14,100 bases of DNA, from positions 10,625 through 24,724 of the forward strand of contig DHPI01000017.1 of NCBI GenBank assembly GCA_002407865.1, in the 5' to 3' direction. A program made the position numbers and the translations under genes. The notes beneath the pieces are model-generated. The model made no database searches. It was not told where the DNA came from and saw only the letters and a list, made by a program, of their open reading frames with translations. This DNA is from Spirochaetia bacterium UBA5368. GTDB taxonomy: Bacteria > Spirochaetota > UBA4802 > UBA5368. This document shows positions 14,011 through 14,100 of this stretch, one piece after another (within the stretch, counting starts at the first letter, position 1; each line of letters begins with the position of its first letter).

Positions 14011-14100
14011 ATGTCTTGTCAGCAGTTAACCCTGGAAGAGAGAACAATGATATATGGGTTTTGTAAAGCAGGATTTGGTCCTGCACCCCAAAAAGTAAAC
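14011..14100 (+). CDS. IS30-family transposase, N-terminal start (runs off the right edge)
   Basis: Thirty codons are visible. MSCQQLTLEERTMIYGFCKAG fits the N-terminus of IS30-family transposases, typically a short lead, then QLTLEERYxIYxLxKAG, before a helix-turn-helix. After KAGF the sequence (GPAPQKVN) no longer looks like the usual S/xxEIAxxLGR helix. It may be a divergent member, or a frameshift or junction may lie here. AGGAG (14000-14004) is 6 nt before the ATG; an in-frame ATG at 14005 is also possible. It is transcribed away from hsdM. The rest of the element lies outside the window. Confidence 0.6.
   Translation, partial: MSCQQLTLEERTMIYGFCKAGFGPAPQKVN

Overview
The window is a bacterial chromosome segment of about 14 kb with two visibly different halves. 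The left part (about 1-5800) is GC-rich housekeeping and accessory DNA. The right part (about 6590-13820) is a lower-GC, minus-strand type I restriction-modification (RM) operon. The left genes are a type III glutamine synthetase, a long-chain acyl-CoA synthetase of the FAA1/FadD15 type and a GLYR-type beta-hydroxyacid dehydrogenase. They suggest a Gram-negative-type bacterium outside the Proteobacteria mainstream; Spirochaetes, Fibrobacterota or Bacteroidetes-related lineages come to mind, but the taxon cannot be fixed from this window.

Left region. A glutamine synthetase III gene runs off the left edge (824 to 1, minus). An AT-rich divergent intergenic region separates it from an acyl-CoA synthetase (1171-3087, plus), which has a TATAAT -10 box, a hairpin in its leader and an intrinsic terminator downstream. 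Next is a very small, highly charged protein read from a TTG start (3293-3457) with its own good promoter and a following hairpin. Then come a 289-aa 3-hydroxyisobutyrate dehydrogenase-family reductase (3715-4584), a 0.4-kb non-coding stretch holding a perfect 20-bp palindrome, and a two-gene set (5006-5800): a 62-aa two-helix membrane protein and a 194-aa membrane-anchored protein with a WYL-like domain.

Boundary. Immediately after the WYL-like gene lies an N-terminal HsdR fragment (5804-6292). It is broken just after the Walker A motif and belongs to a different HsdR lineage from the intact one. About 300 bp of palindrome-rich non-coding DNA follow.

Right region. An EcoR124 (type IC)-like RM operon is read right to left: hsdM (13819-12275), a RhuM-family gene (12275-11253), hsdS (11260-10037) and hsdR (9693-6595). 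The first three genes overlap and look translationally coupled. HsdM and HsdS should form the methyltransferase, which HsdR joins to restrict unmodified DNA. HsdS carries four perfect 12-bp repeats (ELTA units), the EcoR124-style spacer that sets the length of the recognition site, and an in-frame copy of what looks like a dispersed palindromic repeat. Between hsdS and hsdR sits a 266-bp insert bounded by 27-bp GC-rich inverted repeats and carrying an internally deleted DUF559 endonuclease-like gene. This is the most unusual structure in the window. At the right edge an IS30-like transposase start points away from hsdM. Together with the broken HsdR, it marks the segment as an accessory, defence-type region with a history of insertion.
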